The notes below the pieces were generated by a model. It was not told the origin of the DNA. It saw nothing but the letters and a program-made list of their open reading frames with translations, and did no database searches. From assembly GCA_008692225.1 (NCBI GenBank), contig VICG01000008.1:2320001-2384000 (forward strand): a stretch of 64,000 nt of DNA, given 5' to 3'. Within the stretch, counting starts at the first letter, position 1. Each line of letters begins with the position of its first letter. The stretch is from Monilinia fructicola. Taxonomy: Eukaryota > Ascomycota > Leotiomycetes > Helotiales > Sclerotiniaceae. Of this stretch, positions 23,354 to 35,866 are shown in pieces. Made by a program: the position numbers and the translations under genes.

Positions 23354-24601
23354 AGGGCGTGTTTGGATCGATTTTCAATAATATTAAACCTAGTTAAGAT
23401 ATTAGGATTATCGGCCTGATATGTATTTGAGCATATTTGAGTGATGCTAATATACTTGAGGTATATGTATCTAAAATTAATATATTTTAAGTATACTAAA
23501 AAGTAATAAAGATATTAAAAATGTTTTTCTTATTTTTATTTATTTTTTAAATACGTTCTTAATACTCGGGCGGGTTTTAAAAAGAGGCATACGTAAAAAT
23601 ATAACTTATAATTATTCAACGAAACCTTAATATAATTTTATAAAATTCATAGTCATTGTAGATTTAGTATTCTATACTTGCTATAAAAATTTTTATATTA
23701 TAAAGCCTAATATTGAATGGATAGTAATATAATAAAATGTATGAATATTGAAAATTTATTATAAAAATTAGGATTTATATAAATATTAAATAGTTTAACG
23801 AATATTATAGTTAAACTTATTAAATTCTATTAAATAATAAAATAAAAGCTAAATTTTAAATAGCTTATTTTAGAATTTCTATATCTTTATTAATACTTAA
23901 AATATATATTAATAAAGTTAAAAATATAGGAAAATTCACGACTTTTGAAAGGGGAAATTCGCTTATTTAGATTATATAAGTATAATTTTTTTGTTAAAAT
24001 TTAAATTTTTTACTTTTTATATTAACATATATATTAGTATAATAAATAATATTAAATTTAAAAATATTTAATAGAACTTCAAAGCTTATATTATTTTTCT
24101 ATAATTTTAAATTAATATATTAATAAATTCTAAGATTTTCTTAAATCACTAACTTTATAGTATTATTTTTCTTTTAAAAATAAATTTTATAATATAAAAA
24201 CTTTATAAAAATATGTTAAAATACTAAATCTAATATATATATAAATTTTATAAAATTTTATTAAAATTTCGTTAAATAATTATAAGTTTTATATTCGCGT
24301 ATGCCTCTTTTAAAACGCGCCCGAGTACTAGTTAATTAATACTATGAATTATTATATAAAAAATCTTAAAAATTTCAAGTAAATATCTATTAAAGCTAAT
24401 ACTCTTATTAAACTTATTATTACGTTTAGTAGTTACTCGAGTATAGGTAATAAATTTAATACATATTTATTAAATACTGTATTTGATAAGTACTATATAC
24501 AATAATTATAAATAATAGATCTCAATTATATTCGTTGAAATATTATATTTAGATAAAGTATTTGATCTAATATTCTTTAAAAATCGATCCCAACGCGCCC
24601 T
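23354..24601. mobile_element. Outer terminal-inverted-repeat element, AT-rich and degenerate
   Basis: The left end AGGGCGTGTTTGGATCGATT (23354) is mirrored at the right end, where the reverse complement from 24601 reads AGGGCGCGTTGGGATCGATT. The ends match with a few C-to-T type differences. The interior is roughly 80 percent AT with no open frame, as expected after RIP, a fungal genome defence that turns C to T in repeats. About 1.25 kb long. A clear target duplication was not found. It carries a second element inside. Confidence 0.72.
23565..24325. mobile_element. Inner TIR element flanked by TA (Tc1/mariner-like or MITE)
   Basis: Left end CTCGGGCGGGTTTTAAAAAG (23565) and the reverse complement of the right end CTCGGGCGCGTTTTAAAAGA (from 24325) match. 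The similarity continues through AGAGGCATACG and further AT-rich sequence for about 80 bases. TA dinucleotides flank both ends (23563-23564 and 24326-24327), the target preference of Tc1/mariner. No transposase frame survives in 761 bp. It lies wholly inside the 23354-24601 element, so it inserted later. Confidence 0.78.
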
Positions 24602-24856
24602 AACTTGAACATTCGTGGGGGTAACCTAACCTTACCCTTACCCTGAATGTTAGAACGAACTTTGTCAGCCCCCACCATTTCAATCAGTTCGCCCATGAGC
24701 TTCCAAAAGCTTCCACTTACCGAATGTCGACATTGATAAGTGAAGAGGCGTAATATTTACATAATTGCTTGTTCTCTGTGTTATCCGGTTGTCAATTGGC
24801 TTCAGAAAGATACATCCCTTTGCTTGAATACGATAGTGATATCTTGAAACATCCAA

Positions 24857-26010
24857 ATGGCTTCAACGGCTGCTATTGAGGAGACTGTAAATGTCCTCTT
24901 CTATGGACTTGGAGCGTAGGTATTCCCCTGAAGAAGTAAAGTATATGATTCATACTAACTTTGAATCTTAGAATTGGCTCGGTTTATGCATACATTCTGA
25001 GTAGATCACCAAATGTACGACTGACCGTTGTGGCGAGGTCAAATCATGATGCTGTGAAGAAGAATGTAAGATTTGAGGAAATCACGAGATGACCCGTTTG
25101 GAAGCTCACACTTCATAGGGATTAAAACTCATTAGTGAAAATCACGGAGAGCAAACATTCTATCCAGCCAATGGTAATCATTCATCATCCCATAATCACA
25201 ACGATACTAAAACCCCCAGTCATCAAAACACCCTTGGAAGCTCCAGGTCACTATGATTACATAGTGTGTTCCAATAAAGCCACCGACCAAGAAACCGTAG
25301 CTAAATCTCTAGCCTCCATCATCTCCGATGATACAACCATCGTCATCATCCAAAACGGTGTCGGAAATGAAGATTCCTTCCGAGCCCTCTACCCCCACTC
25401 CACCATCATATCTTGCGTGGCTTGGACCGGCGCCATTCAGAACACACCCGGCATCGTAAACCATAACAAGAACGAGAATCTCCAACTCGGACTCTTCAAA
25501 AACCCAAACATACCAACCGGAGTTGAGGAACAACGATTGAAGACATTTTCTGACCTGTTAGCATTTGGCAAAACGCCGCATGAGGTTCTCTCGCCCGAGA
25601 GACTCCAGATAGCTCGTTGGGAAAAGGTGGTTTGGAATTGTGCTTGGAATTGTCTGACGACGCTCACACGAGTCCATACACACGAATGGCTGAATTCCTC
25701 TCCCCAAGCGATGAACATGACGCGCACGCTTATGGCAGAAGTCATCACGGTGGGCAGGAATCTGGGCGTGGATATTCCGGAGAATCTGGTCGATAGGTTG
25801 ATGAAGAGGATCTTGGCATTGCCAAGTATTCCCACGAGCATGCTCACCGATGCGTTGTGTGGAAGACCGTTGGAGTTGGATGTTATCTTGGGGACGCCGG
25901 TCAAGAAGGGGAGGGAGCTGGGGATTGATATGAGGGTTTGTGAGACGGTTTATACTTTGCTTCAGGGGTTGAATGTAGGGTTGAGACAGGGAGGTCCGAC
26001 GAAGGCTTGA
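24857..26010 (+). CDS. 2-dehydropantoate 2-reductase (ketopantoate reductase) family
   Basis: Four exons: 24857-24915, 24972-25065, 25119-25173 and 25220-26010. All phases agree (332 residues), and the introns are 46-56 bp with CTAAC or ACTAA branch sites. The N-terminus carries the Rossmann motif GLGAIG (residues 17-22) after a VNVLFY strand. DYIVCSNKA and IQNGVGNED match the NADPH-binding half. The helical C-terminal half contains WEKVVWNCAWNCLTTL, the conserved Lys/Asn region, and ends LELDVILGTPVKKGRELGID. The family reduces 2-dehydropantoate to pantoate for coenzyme A synthesis, but fungi carry several paralogues, some in secondary metabolism, so the exact substrate is uncertain. The frame is fully intact. 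Confidence 0.88.
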
Positions 26011-28384
26011 GAGGAGGGAACGAAATTCTGATGGTGGATGAGATGGGGCGTTGGTATCTCTTGATTTCAGGTTGACTCGCTTTATAGATCCATTGAATCT
26101 GATTGATGGAAGGGTCTAGTCGTATGAGTTAGGGTTCATAGGCAGTTTTCTCCCTTACATAGCTAGAATCTTTCATATCAGAGTATATTAGCTTGAAAAT
26201 TCGATATATTCTCAACTGGTGCCCATGTAAAGATGAATTGCCAACCATGAAAAAACCTCAAATCACCCATGAAACTCCAAGAGTCCATAGAGGGCCGCAA
26301 AGCTTCTGATTCTCTGTCCTACCAGTATAACAAGCACGCAACGAGAGAAACACTGCAAGTCTATCCTTTTTTCCATGAAAAAGCATATCAATCCCATTCA
26401 TCTAACACATAGCGGAATCCAATACAATCAGTATCAAACAAAGGAGAAGCCATATAAAAAAAGTGGCCATTTGCCTTGACACATTTAAAAACATCCAACC
26501 ATCTCACGTGTCGTCCCATCCCAAAACACCATTGTAGTCATCGTCATCCCTATACAACTCTGCTCATCTCCCTTATACTCCTCAACTTCGCCAGGTCTTA
26601 AAATTTACCACTACCGAGGCATTCGAATACTCATACGTAACTTGGCTCCGTTAAACCCTTCCCCTCCCCTTTTCCCCTCCTGACCGCATACACCTTTATC
26701 TACCAACATTCCCCAATCCAGCACGTTCCAACCTTATTTTGCTGCCATGTAGTCTTGCGATTTCTGTTGTCCTTGTATTCATTCTCCTTTCTCCTTTTTT
26801 CCATACATATGCATATACGCATGAATAAAGATATCACATTACAAACCCAGAACGACAAACGATATACTCCTCACCGAAATAAGACAGACACGCTATTGAG
26901 AGACGTCTGATGAGATATCCATGTACTTGTTTGTAATAGAGTGACGCTAAGATATCGCCCAAGGTTCCAAGAACCAGATATGAAGTATGTCTATCTACAA
27001 ATGAGCAGCGCTAAGTGTCACTTGGAAATAAAACTCTCCCCGCATGAAGTTCTGCTGATTGCTCATTGGGAAGCATCTAGAACACCATCCATATAGCATC
27101 CGCAGCCACAAAAACGCGAGAAATCCCCGCTGGTGTTTATCGAGGATCTTCCAAAAACAGATAGTTGAGTACTCTCCACCACCACATTCCATCGTCAGCT
27201 ATAATGAGCCGCCACAGTATCAACCAGACACACGGGTGAAATATCCATAAACATGGACGCCACAGTACCAAAGCATCAAGAAGCTCAACGAAGAAACGTC
27301 AAGGGGAAAAAGTCAAGGAACTTCTACCTCGATCACTGCAGTGTTGCTGTCTCGTGCTGTAGGACACATGACCGGTAAATACCAAGCCGCAAGATAACGT
27401 TCCCACGCACCAAATGGCAGGAAGCGTGAAGTACTCTCGTAACTCGATTCCCTTCCTCCAAAGAAGAATTACTGACCAGCAGCATCCAGGATAGTATTTC
27501 CGGACATCGCCAAGGAAGAGTTGACCGAGGAGACATATCAGTCTTTGAATTAGAAGAGTACACGTGAATCGCAGGAAAGGCTCCACGATCTCCAAACCAT
27601 GCACTGATTAGTATTCATCCGCAGACGAAAATGGAAGTCCAGCATGCAAGCCCAAGGGCGCCGGCCAAACCCTACTAATATTTCACACAGGGGCTGCAAA
27701 GGAAAGCTCTTCACCCCACCGCTCCTTTCCAAACTATCCATTCGTTTCCTCAAGGGCAAGAGAAGCCCTCTCGCAGAGAGATTCTCGACTGCCAGTTTCT
27801 TTCCATGCAGATAATACCATGCACTCCGATACCAACACCGATATTCCTACCGCCTGTAGGATACCTGCTGCAATGCAAGATGGTATTGTATCTGGAATCT
27901 CCGAATAGTTATATCAAGATCAGCCAGAGCTCCAAAAAGGAGAGGAAGAAAGATAAAGTGAAACGGAAACCCGAGTAGAAGAGAGTCGAGGACGAGGAAA
28001 TCGAATATTAGTCAAGTCCATTTCATCAAGTTCACCTGATTCCAAGAGAGCCAGCTACCGGGAGACTGTGATGAACGTCAATGTAATCAAAATCATTTAT
28101 TCCACGATTTCCACAAAGTATGTCGTTATGATTGAGGTTGTCCTTAGCTTGGATGGTGATTACAGATGAGTTGCCATCCACGGGGGCTCCATAAGGTCAT
28201 TATGAACGATCGTTGCATCTTACTTTCATTACCGTAGCTAACGTTTTTTGACTGAGAGCTCATAGTTCGATAATCACGAAGATACGTGAAAAGAAATCTT
28301 CACATTAGTGGAATATATGATCAATTAGTTGAGGTTCTAGATGGTGTTAACATGCTCGTCACACGAGATTAAACGGACCCCTAA
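26011..28384. other. Intergenic 2.4 kb, nothing recognised
   Basis: Both flanking genes end here, so it holds two 3' regions. Pyrimidine-rich stretches at 26.5-26.8 kb and several short frames without family resemblance were seen. A non-coding transcript is possible, but nothing shows it. Confidence 0.45.
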
Positions 28385-29923
28385 TTATTCCATTTCATAA
28401 TCTTCCTCAAAATCAGCCTCTTCATCATAAATCATCTCACCATCTTCTCCATATTCGTATTCTCCCATATCCTCCATCTCGCCATCATCGATGCCATACT
28501 CTCCTGCTTCCATATCTTCATCTTCCCCAATAGAATACGATCTTGGTGTCATATTGGCAGCACCATCAATACCTGTGTCCATTTCATCTTCACCCCCCGG
28601 CGCAGTATTGTTCATCAAATACATCGTAAGCCCACCGGGAGGTCTTCGAACAACAGGCTGAGCGTCAGCGTTCACAGTCTTCTTCCTTCCACCATGTCTT
28701 ATCTTTCGCCCATCAGGTCCAATACCCCTCAATTTATCTTCCGCAGCCAGGATTTCATTATCTTTGGCCATCTGATCTAATCTTTGCTGTCCATCTGCTC
28801 GACTTATTTTCCCCGTTGCCATACCTTTTCGTATCTGCGCTACTTCGGCTGCTTGTTTCTGCTTCATCACTGCTCTCCATTGTCGATTGGTATTTCTTCT
28901 TTGCGCCATTACCGTAACATGATCCTTCTCGCGCTTCGATTCCTTGATTTGAATTAAAGATTGCAAGAAGAATGCTTGGTTTTTTCGTTGTTCGGAAGCT
29001 GCCACACCAACAGGTATCTTAAGTTCACGTATGTTACCCGATCTCCAGAAGTAATTGCGACGTTTACTAGCAGGACCTCCCGTAGGGTCTTTATCTTCAA
29101 CCTTTGTCTTGACGGATGTTATACGCGCTGAACTGGCGGCCAATAAATCCACTTCATCGGATACGGGCTGCAAAACAGGCAATTGACTTTTAGGATCGTG
29201 CGCCGTGAAGAGTAATTCCGTACCCATATTCTCTTCCCATTGGCATTGGTAAATATTTCCCTCGTAAGATACGACGGGATGGTCTTCATGCAAGCCTAGT
29301 ATTTGAACTTCAGGTTTTGCCGCAGCAGCTTCTCCTCCACGCTGAGTATCAGCGATAAAGTTGGAGTATTGTTCACCAGTTGATTTCTTAGGAGCTTCGG
29401 TTGGTGTTGGTTTTGATTTTGGTACGGATGGTGCTGCTTCAGCTTCCAGAGGTTCATCCTCTTCATGTTCCACCGGGTCATCGTCATCCTCATCATCTTC
29501 AGCATTTGGAGCTTTCTTTGCGCTCTTGCCTTTCCCTTTCCCTTTGGCGGGTTTCTCTTTATCAATTATAATGGTAGTCGAATCACCAAGATGTCTTCTA
29601 TGTTTCCCAAGGCCAGGATTTAACCACTTCTTCGCATTGCGACGTGGGTGTGTTTTAAGCAACTTTCTTTTGACTGGGACATTTGGAGTAGTAAGATCGA
29701 GAGTTACGTAGAATATCTGTTGGAAACATCAGTCTTTGTTAAGATAATTATTCACAGAAATATAAACCTCTTTCTCCGTTGTAGAGTATTCATACTCATA
29801 TTCATCCTCATCATCTTCTTCTTCTTCACCAAGGTCTGCAACATTGATGCTCATAGGCAATGAATATGGATCTTGAGGTTGGGGGACATCTGCTGCAGAA
29901 GCAGAGCCATTGTGATCAGCCAT
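28385..29923 (-). CDS. TFIIIC subunit with triple-barrel domain (tau55/GTF3C6-like)
   Basis: Exon 1 is 29768-29923 and exon 2 is 28385-29716, with a 51 bp GTTTAT..ACAG intron; 495 residues. An acidic start (LGEEEEDDEDEYEYEY) leads into IFYVTLDL. A Lys/Glu-rich insertion follows, then QILGLHEDHPVVSYEGNIYQ and EENMGTELLFTA. That is the PILQVxxxVFxGxYEDxLGT pattern of the TFIIIC_sub6 triple-barrel domain. The middle is basic and helical, and the C-terminus is very acidic (GEDGEMIYDEEADFEEDYEME). In RNA polymerase III transcription, this subunit belongs to the tau A part of TFIIIC, which binds the A box of tRNA genes. It is not fused to the phosphatase domain seen in yeast Tfc7. Nuclear. The family call rests on memory of the domain pattern. 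Confidence 0.75.
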
Positions 29924-30874
29924 CAGGGTCTATGATACGGATGTAGTGTTCGGTTGATTAACAGGATTAGAGGCATCTGGTATGATAATTGTAAAATTAT
30001 GAGAAATTGTAAATTTGTTTTATTAGAAAAGTTGTGAATGATAAAGAAGTTTTTCGATGAGTGCTTGAACCTCGCCGGGAAATATATTTCTGCCTGAGGC
30101 TTCAATTAAGGTTATCTCAAAACCACAAACCTCTATTGAAGAAACTCAGAAACGAGGCGAGAGTTGTCATTCAAAAACAGATTAAAAATGAACTTCATGT
30201 TGTTCTCTTTCGATTCTTCTATAGTATTGATGATCGGCTTCTTCCCAACACATAGGGAGGACTTTGAATGGTTTCAATGATTCAAACGTATTTGTATTTG
30301 ATATTGAAAATATAGTCTCAACACATCCCTCCAGATATAAGGTTAACTTATAACAATACTTTTTGATATGCCACCAAGGCCAATATCAAACTCTAATCAA
30401 GAACCTCAAAATGACCAATTTTGTGTTTGAAATGGAATAGTTTCGCAACGACAGATCGTTTTCCTGATATTGTCGAATACTTCTATACACTTGCTTATTT
30501 CGAGTCTCTCCATTAAATTTTGAACTGTTGGAATGGTTATGAGGAGGTGATATATGACATTCAAAAGGGAGTCTTAAGGAGACCCCAGATGTGCAACATA
30601 AGAATCCATACCAGACGACGTATTTGGCCAATGAAGTCTTTTAGCCGAATCTTTCATTGCAGTCACTTAATACAGGTTTTGTAGGTGCTGCCAATCTACT
30701 ATATAATATCTGTATAGTATTTCCAAGTTCTTTAATATACCAAGGCCCTTTCCGTTCAGATGGCACGCAGCATCCTTTCCTCATACACAGTTGTAGCTTT
30801 TTATTCTTCGATAGAAAACACTAAAAAGTCCTAACAGGATTGGTTCATTTCAAACAAAATAAGAAGCACCATTC
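29924..30874. other. Intergenic, nothing recognised
   Basis: Contains the presumed promoter of the TFIIIC-subunit gene (29.9-30.3 kb) and AT-rich sequence; no gene or repeat was seen. Confidence 0.5.
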
Positions 30875-31766
30875 TTACTTCTCAAGTACTCCCATGACAT
30901 GAGGAAGGACTTTGTAGGAAGGCTCTCCGGCAGGCTGTTTCAGGTCAATCTTACTCCATTTTCCAACCTCCCTCAAGGACTTTTCCGTATCTCTCGTAAT
31001 CGAACATCCACCCAAGAAGTGAGGCCAAAGGATATTTATCCATGCTGGATAAAAGTTACTCTCGTTCGGGTTCTGCTCATCTCTTGACACTTACACTGAT
31101 ACTTTGCAATCCAACCTCCTTGTTTCGTTACCACATGTTCGTAAACTGCCCAAATACCCCCGGCCCTCAACTTGCTGTACAAATCCTTAATCATTTCCTC
31201 AGGTTCTCCCACACTACATAAACACTGGATCGTAACAACTGAATCTATACTCTCATCCTCAACCCCCCATTTTGTCAAGCCTTCAACTCCACATTCCGCA
31301 ATCTCATAAATATCAGTAAGACCCGCATCCTTGATCCTCTTTCTCAAACTGTCATAATGATCACGATTTGGTTCTACACCATAAATCTTGGTGACTTTAG
31401 ATTTATCAAATATATGTAACCACTATTTGATATCAGCCCTTGAATCATCACATTATCTCGTCCCCAGAACTCAGATTTTCATACCTCACCACTACCGGGA
31501 CCGATATCCAACACAATACCTCTAGCTGCCCTAATCATAGGTTCGGCATTTTGACTAGCCATTTCTCTCGCTTCAGGTCCAACGACAGCCCAGAAACGTG
31601 CAAACCATGCATCTTTGACTCGATCAAATGAACTGAGAGCAGTTATGTTGAATGAGGTAAGAAGAGCAAATATGGTACCCGGAAGGAAGGTGAAGGATGT
31701 TATCATGAATCCAATGGGGTCCCAAAGGTTTATGAGAACATCTTTGATATATTCTTTCGTATTCAT
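30875..31766 (-). CDS. Class I SAM-dependent methyltransferase (METTL7-like)
   Basis: Exons: 31485-31766, 31095-31422 and 30875-31044; introns of 62 and 50 bp keep frame. The product is 259 residues. The N-terminus has a hydrophobic stretch (GFMITSFTFLPGTIFALLTS) that may anchor it to a membrane or lipid droplet. Motif I is IVLDIGPGSGE (about residues 84-94), followed by KIYGVEPNRDHYD (the acidic ribose-binding residue) and the CGVEGLTKWGVEDESID to VVTIQCLCSV segment. GGCSITRDTEKSL near the end is typical of METTL7-type proteins. The acceptor substrate is unknown; METTL7 relatives methylate small thiols. The frame is intact. Confidence 0.8.
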
Positions 31767-34700
31767 CGTGAAAGTGAAGGATGTGAAAGGTTGGGTAAAG
31801 ATGAGAATGAGAGAAACTTGAATTGAAATGATGGGTGGGAAATCCTCCTTTTATAAGTTACCTGTAAGCCTCATACAGTACAGAGTTTGTGATATCCATG
31901 GATACATGCAAGACGGAAAGAAATGGATAGATGATGTCGGAGAGTGGATAAATGATTGGTCAGTCGATACCTAGGTATGCCTAGTCCACATTTGATACGC
32001 TCACCTTCATAAATACACACCTTCTATAACAACGTCGATGCAATTGTTCAAGTCTGCATCTTCTCTAAACATATCAAATCTGAATTTATACGTCGATATT
32101 TGCTTCACTCAGACGTCAGGATATCAAGTGATGGCTTCTGGTGACATATTGAGATATTTTCCTGCTATGTTCATTCTTGGTGCTACTAAACAACTCCCAC
32201 GGAGTTCAGAACGAGTGTTCAATTCAACAGGAAGAATGCTAACCGCTGAAGAAGCTAGGCTTTCCGTTTGACAGTCAGATTATGGGCAAATATATATATT
32301 TTGGATTTTGTTTATTGTTACTCCTCTGGGCTCCTGAGGTAAGGGCTTTCCTTGGCGTTCCGAAACTTTCTTGTCATCGCATGGTCGATTCCCTCACAAT
32401 ACTGCTATAGGAAATCTTCAAAGTGATATACACCTACGTGTACGCATACACCAATCTTCGATTTCATAAAATTTCTTGAGGTCAATGCTGTCGATGGACG
32501 GCTTGCGATATTGAGTCTGTTAGCACCGTTAGCCACGGTTTGTATTGGGGTGAAGATTATGAAATGGCTACCCGTTGATTCATGGTTTGCATTGAAGGTT
32601 GGCTCAAGATTTTCAAGGATTTAACCGGTTGGCATGTCATCGTATGAGGCCCAATGAGTCATGAAATGATAGGACTCACCTCAAATCTCAATACTCAACC
32701 TTACATGAGTCACCGTGATTAACCACAGATTTCAACGGCATATTTTCCACCAATTATCAAGCACTCATTAGGGATCCAAAGCTCTCTATCGTAGATAACG
32801 AGTGGGGGCAATGTTTCTGGAAGTAAGTAGGCCCTTGCCCATCGACAGCACATCTTGATATATCCTCGCTACTAGCACACCAACGTCTATCATTCATCCT
32901 TCTATAAAACACAAGGTCTTTGACGTCTGAAGTACAGTCGTGAGCGATAGTTTGTATGTTTTCGAAATAATTTGTCATATTCAGTTCATTTAAAGTAATG
33001 AGGTCTTCAAGAAGTTCTGCTTGAGTTCTCGAATTTACAGCCTTTCCAACATCGAGCTATCCAGTTTATTAGTCCAGACCATTCTACTCCTGGCTTATCC
33101 CCTTGATCCGCTATCCTTCATCTGCTCTCCTTTCTTCCCTGTCCCAATCATTGACTTCTCAGTCATCATTACTAAGACTTGCGTTCCCTCGGAAATCTCT
33201 TGGATTGAACCGCGCTTGAGATTCATCAGCACACTAATATTTCGGATTATCCCAATATACAGAACCTATCATGTCTCACAAACGACAAACAACGCATCTT
33301 TCGGGACCACGTCCACCGAAATCATGAATGATCCCGTCGGCCAACTCCACATTTCAATCCTTGCCCACCCTTTTCTTCATCTCGTCAATAATCTTATTGT
33401 TTATTTTGACATCGACTCAATATTCTAGCTATTTTGATTTTTGGATCTTGTTCCTCGCCTTCGACGCTGACCTCAAAATATCAAATTCTTCAACCAGATG
33501 ACCGGATTCGATGCTTTCTCGTATGTCCCAAAGTGTATAAGTAGGCATGTAAAGATATGTTGACTGTTCATTCAACCTAAAAACAAGAACTTGTCAATGT
33601 TCATTTGTAGCCTCCAATATTAAATATGCTGAGAGTCTGATTATTTTCCAAAATGATTATGAGAAAGCCGATGTATACGATGTCGTGAAACATTGTCTGG
33701 TTAGGGTACATATCAATACACTTATGTTACTCACGATAAATGTCCAAGAGTGGCTATGATATCTCAACTACCGATGACACTGGGTGCCCATAGAACTTTA
33801 TCGAGTATATACACAAGCCTCGGGTGATGTTTTCCGCAGAGCGAAATTTCTCCATTTCAAAAGCTACGATAAAACCGGAATGCAGAAAGTATTTATAGTT
33901 TCTACTTTGAACGACGGGTGGGAAGTTCTGCCACAAGTGTGGACCAGCTTCGCATCATACTATAATGCCTACGGCTTATGTATAACTCTCCATAGTATAT
34001 AGACAACTGTATTTTGGTAGCAGTGGAATTCACTAGACTGAATGATTAATGATGAGAAGGGATATCTCCACTGGTTTATAGCAAATGTTTGTTGTAACCG
34101 TATAAATATGGCAGGACACATTTCCAATGCGGCAGGTAAATTCATTTTTCATCGACTAAAGTCATCATTTGATGTTCAAATAAGAACCTTGGAAGTATAT
34201 GAAACTTTCAAGGCGTAATGCTGTTATTTGAATATCCCTAATTTCTAAATATCCAGTCGTTGATACATATTTTCAAACCACCAAAAGCATCTGGCATGCT
34301 AGGCGGAAAATTCACCCTACCCATCTCTTTGTACAGCAGACGTGAATCTGTAGATCAACATGATAAACTCCAGCTGCTGAACCTTGCAAGATCTCTATAT
34401 AATTAGATAAATAGACAACGACTGTGCAGAATTGTGACTCCCAAAGACAAAGTATCTCAAACATATACTCTCATAGCCAAACATCCAACTTCACTCACCT
34501 CAACCTCACTCCATCCACCCCAATCCACTCGGTAACATCAGTTCACATCATATACAAAACAGTCTTCTGGGCTCATTGAAATTTTCCCCTCCAGCAACGA
34601 CAACAATCTTAACAACAATCTTGCCAATTTCTTGGCTATCCGCTCTTACATCCAAATTCTTCTGGTTGCTATCGAACATTCATCGAGATCATTTGAAATA

Positions 34701-34858
34701 TTACTACCTTCCCATCTACTACACTACCAGGGTACCAGATTATCAACCAGTGCTAATTCTCCCCCTCGAAAGTTCTCACGTCCCCTTTCAGTGAATATAA
34801 CCGCACCAAATCCCATTGTCCAAGAGAAGCGAAACATCTCCCACAAAACAGTTACCCA
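31767..34858. other. Intergenic 3.1 kb, nothing firmly supported
   Basis: AT-rich unique sequence. Short ATG frames at 32038-32271 and 33784-34002 (77 and 72 codons) have no introns, repeats or family resemblance. A longer frame at 33021-33428 lacks an ATG start. Confidence 0.5.
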
Positions 34859-35446
34859 ATGACCACTCCCTCGCCCCCTCCCACAACCAGCATGCCACGC
34901 CCTCCCGCTCCCCCCAACGGACAAACCACCACCTTCACATTCACCTCCCCCCTCGTACCCTGGGAGAGTCCACCACCCCAAGACCACCGCCTAACCCTCA
35001 CCATCGACCCCTCCGCTCAAGAATGGAAAATCAGCCTCAGCGCCTCGCTCCCGCAAAACATCCCACCCGACAGCCCCGAAGCACAGACCCTCGTCGCGCA
35101 ATCCCTCGCCAACCAGGTCGCCGCAGGCGTGCAATACACGCTGCATATACAACGGAGGTTTTGGACGAGGGGGGGGATTCAAGAATGGGTTCATCGGATG
35201 GTGGGGTTGAACGTGCTGGTGAATGAGGTTGCGCGGGGGGAGTTTGGCGCGGGATTAGAGGTCCGATGGAGGATTCGGGGAGAGTTTAGACAGCAGTGGG
35301 AGTGGACGGAGGTGAGCAGGAGGGATAGAACTTTGGCGCCCTTGGGGATGCGGGAGCCGGAGGAGGCGGCCTGGGTGGCGGATTGGAGTTTTGGGGGCCT
35401 GGAGGAGATTTGGATCCGTGGGGAGGGAATGTGGTGGGCGGAGTGA
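34859..35446 (+). CDS. Hypothetical 195-residue protein, GC-rich single exon
   Basis: One uninterrupted frame begins ATG ACC ACT CCC after a CA-rich leader. The N-terminal 25 residues are Pro/Thr/Ser-rich and probably disordered. The remainder alternates hydrophobic strands and charged residues (HRLTLTIDPSAQEWKISLSA, QYTLHIQRRFWTRGGIQEWV) and is Trp-rich at the C-terminus (WSFGGLEEIWIRGEGMWWAE). There is no signal peptide or membrane span. GC content is clearly above the flanking DNA. No known family is recognised. Its length, codon-like composition and position support a real gene. Confidence 0.65.
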   Translation: MTTPSPPPTTSMPRPPAPPNGQTTTFTFTSPLVPWESPPPQDHRLTLTIDPSAQEWKISLSASLPQNIPPDSPEAQTLVAQSLANQVAAGVQYTLHIQRRFWTRGGIQEWVHRMVGLNVLVNEVARGEFGAGLEVRWRIRGEFRQQWEWTEVSRRDRTLAPLGMREPEEAAWVADWSFGGLEEIWIRGEGMWWAE

Positions 35447-35866
35447 TGGGGTTTCGTTGCGGAAGTGCGGGTGGTTGTCTGCTTCGGTTTTGTGGTTTGC
35501 TTTGATTTCATTGTTTCGTCTGTGAATGGTCAGCCGATTAACCTCTATTGTTCTGCTGTGCCTGGTACTTTTGATTGACCCTGGGACTGTAACGATGTGG
35601 CAGGAGTATAGTTGTGTTATTGTGTTTGTTTCATCCTTCCTTGCTCTATTTTTTTTCTCCCCTTTTATTAAATTATATGCTCAATGTTATGAATAAGCAC
35701 CAGTGAAAAGAAAACAACCGTCATAGTCACCACTAACAAGTCATCATGGCATACCACATCAATGCAAAATTTGATGATACAAGGATATATACATACGAAT
35801 CCTCATCTGGAACTGTATCCTCTATTTTCAACCCACGCCTACCACGAATAGACAAAACGCAAGAAT
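35447..35866. other. Convergent 3' regions
   Basis: Short spacer between two convergent genes; T-rich, with no other feature seen. Confidence 0.5.

Noticed and set aside
24622..24652. Telomere-like CCTAACCTTACCCTTACCC stretch
   Set aside because: Too short and irregular for TTAGGG-type repeats; it lies next to a transposon end and is probably coincidental.
25174..25219. Apparent frame change in the ketopantoate reductase gene
   Set aside because: Explained by a 46 bp GTAATC..CCAG intron that restores NVIKTPLEAPGHYDY; no indel is needed.
33021..33428. 135-codon hydrophobic frame
   Set aside because: No ATG at the start, no introns, no family resemblance; it reads like chance in AT-rich DNA.
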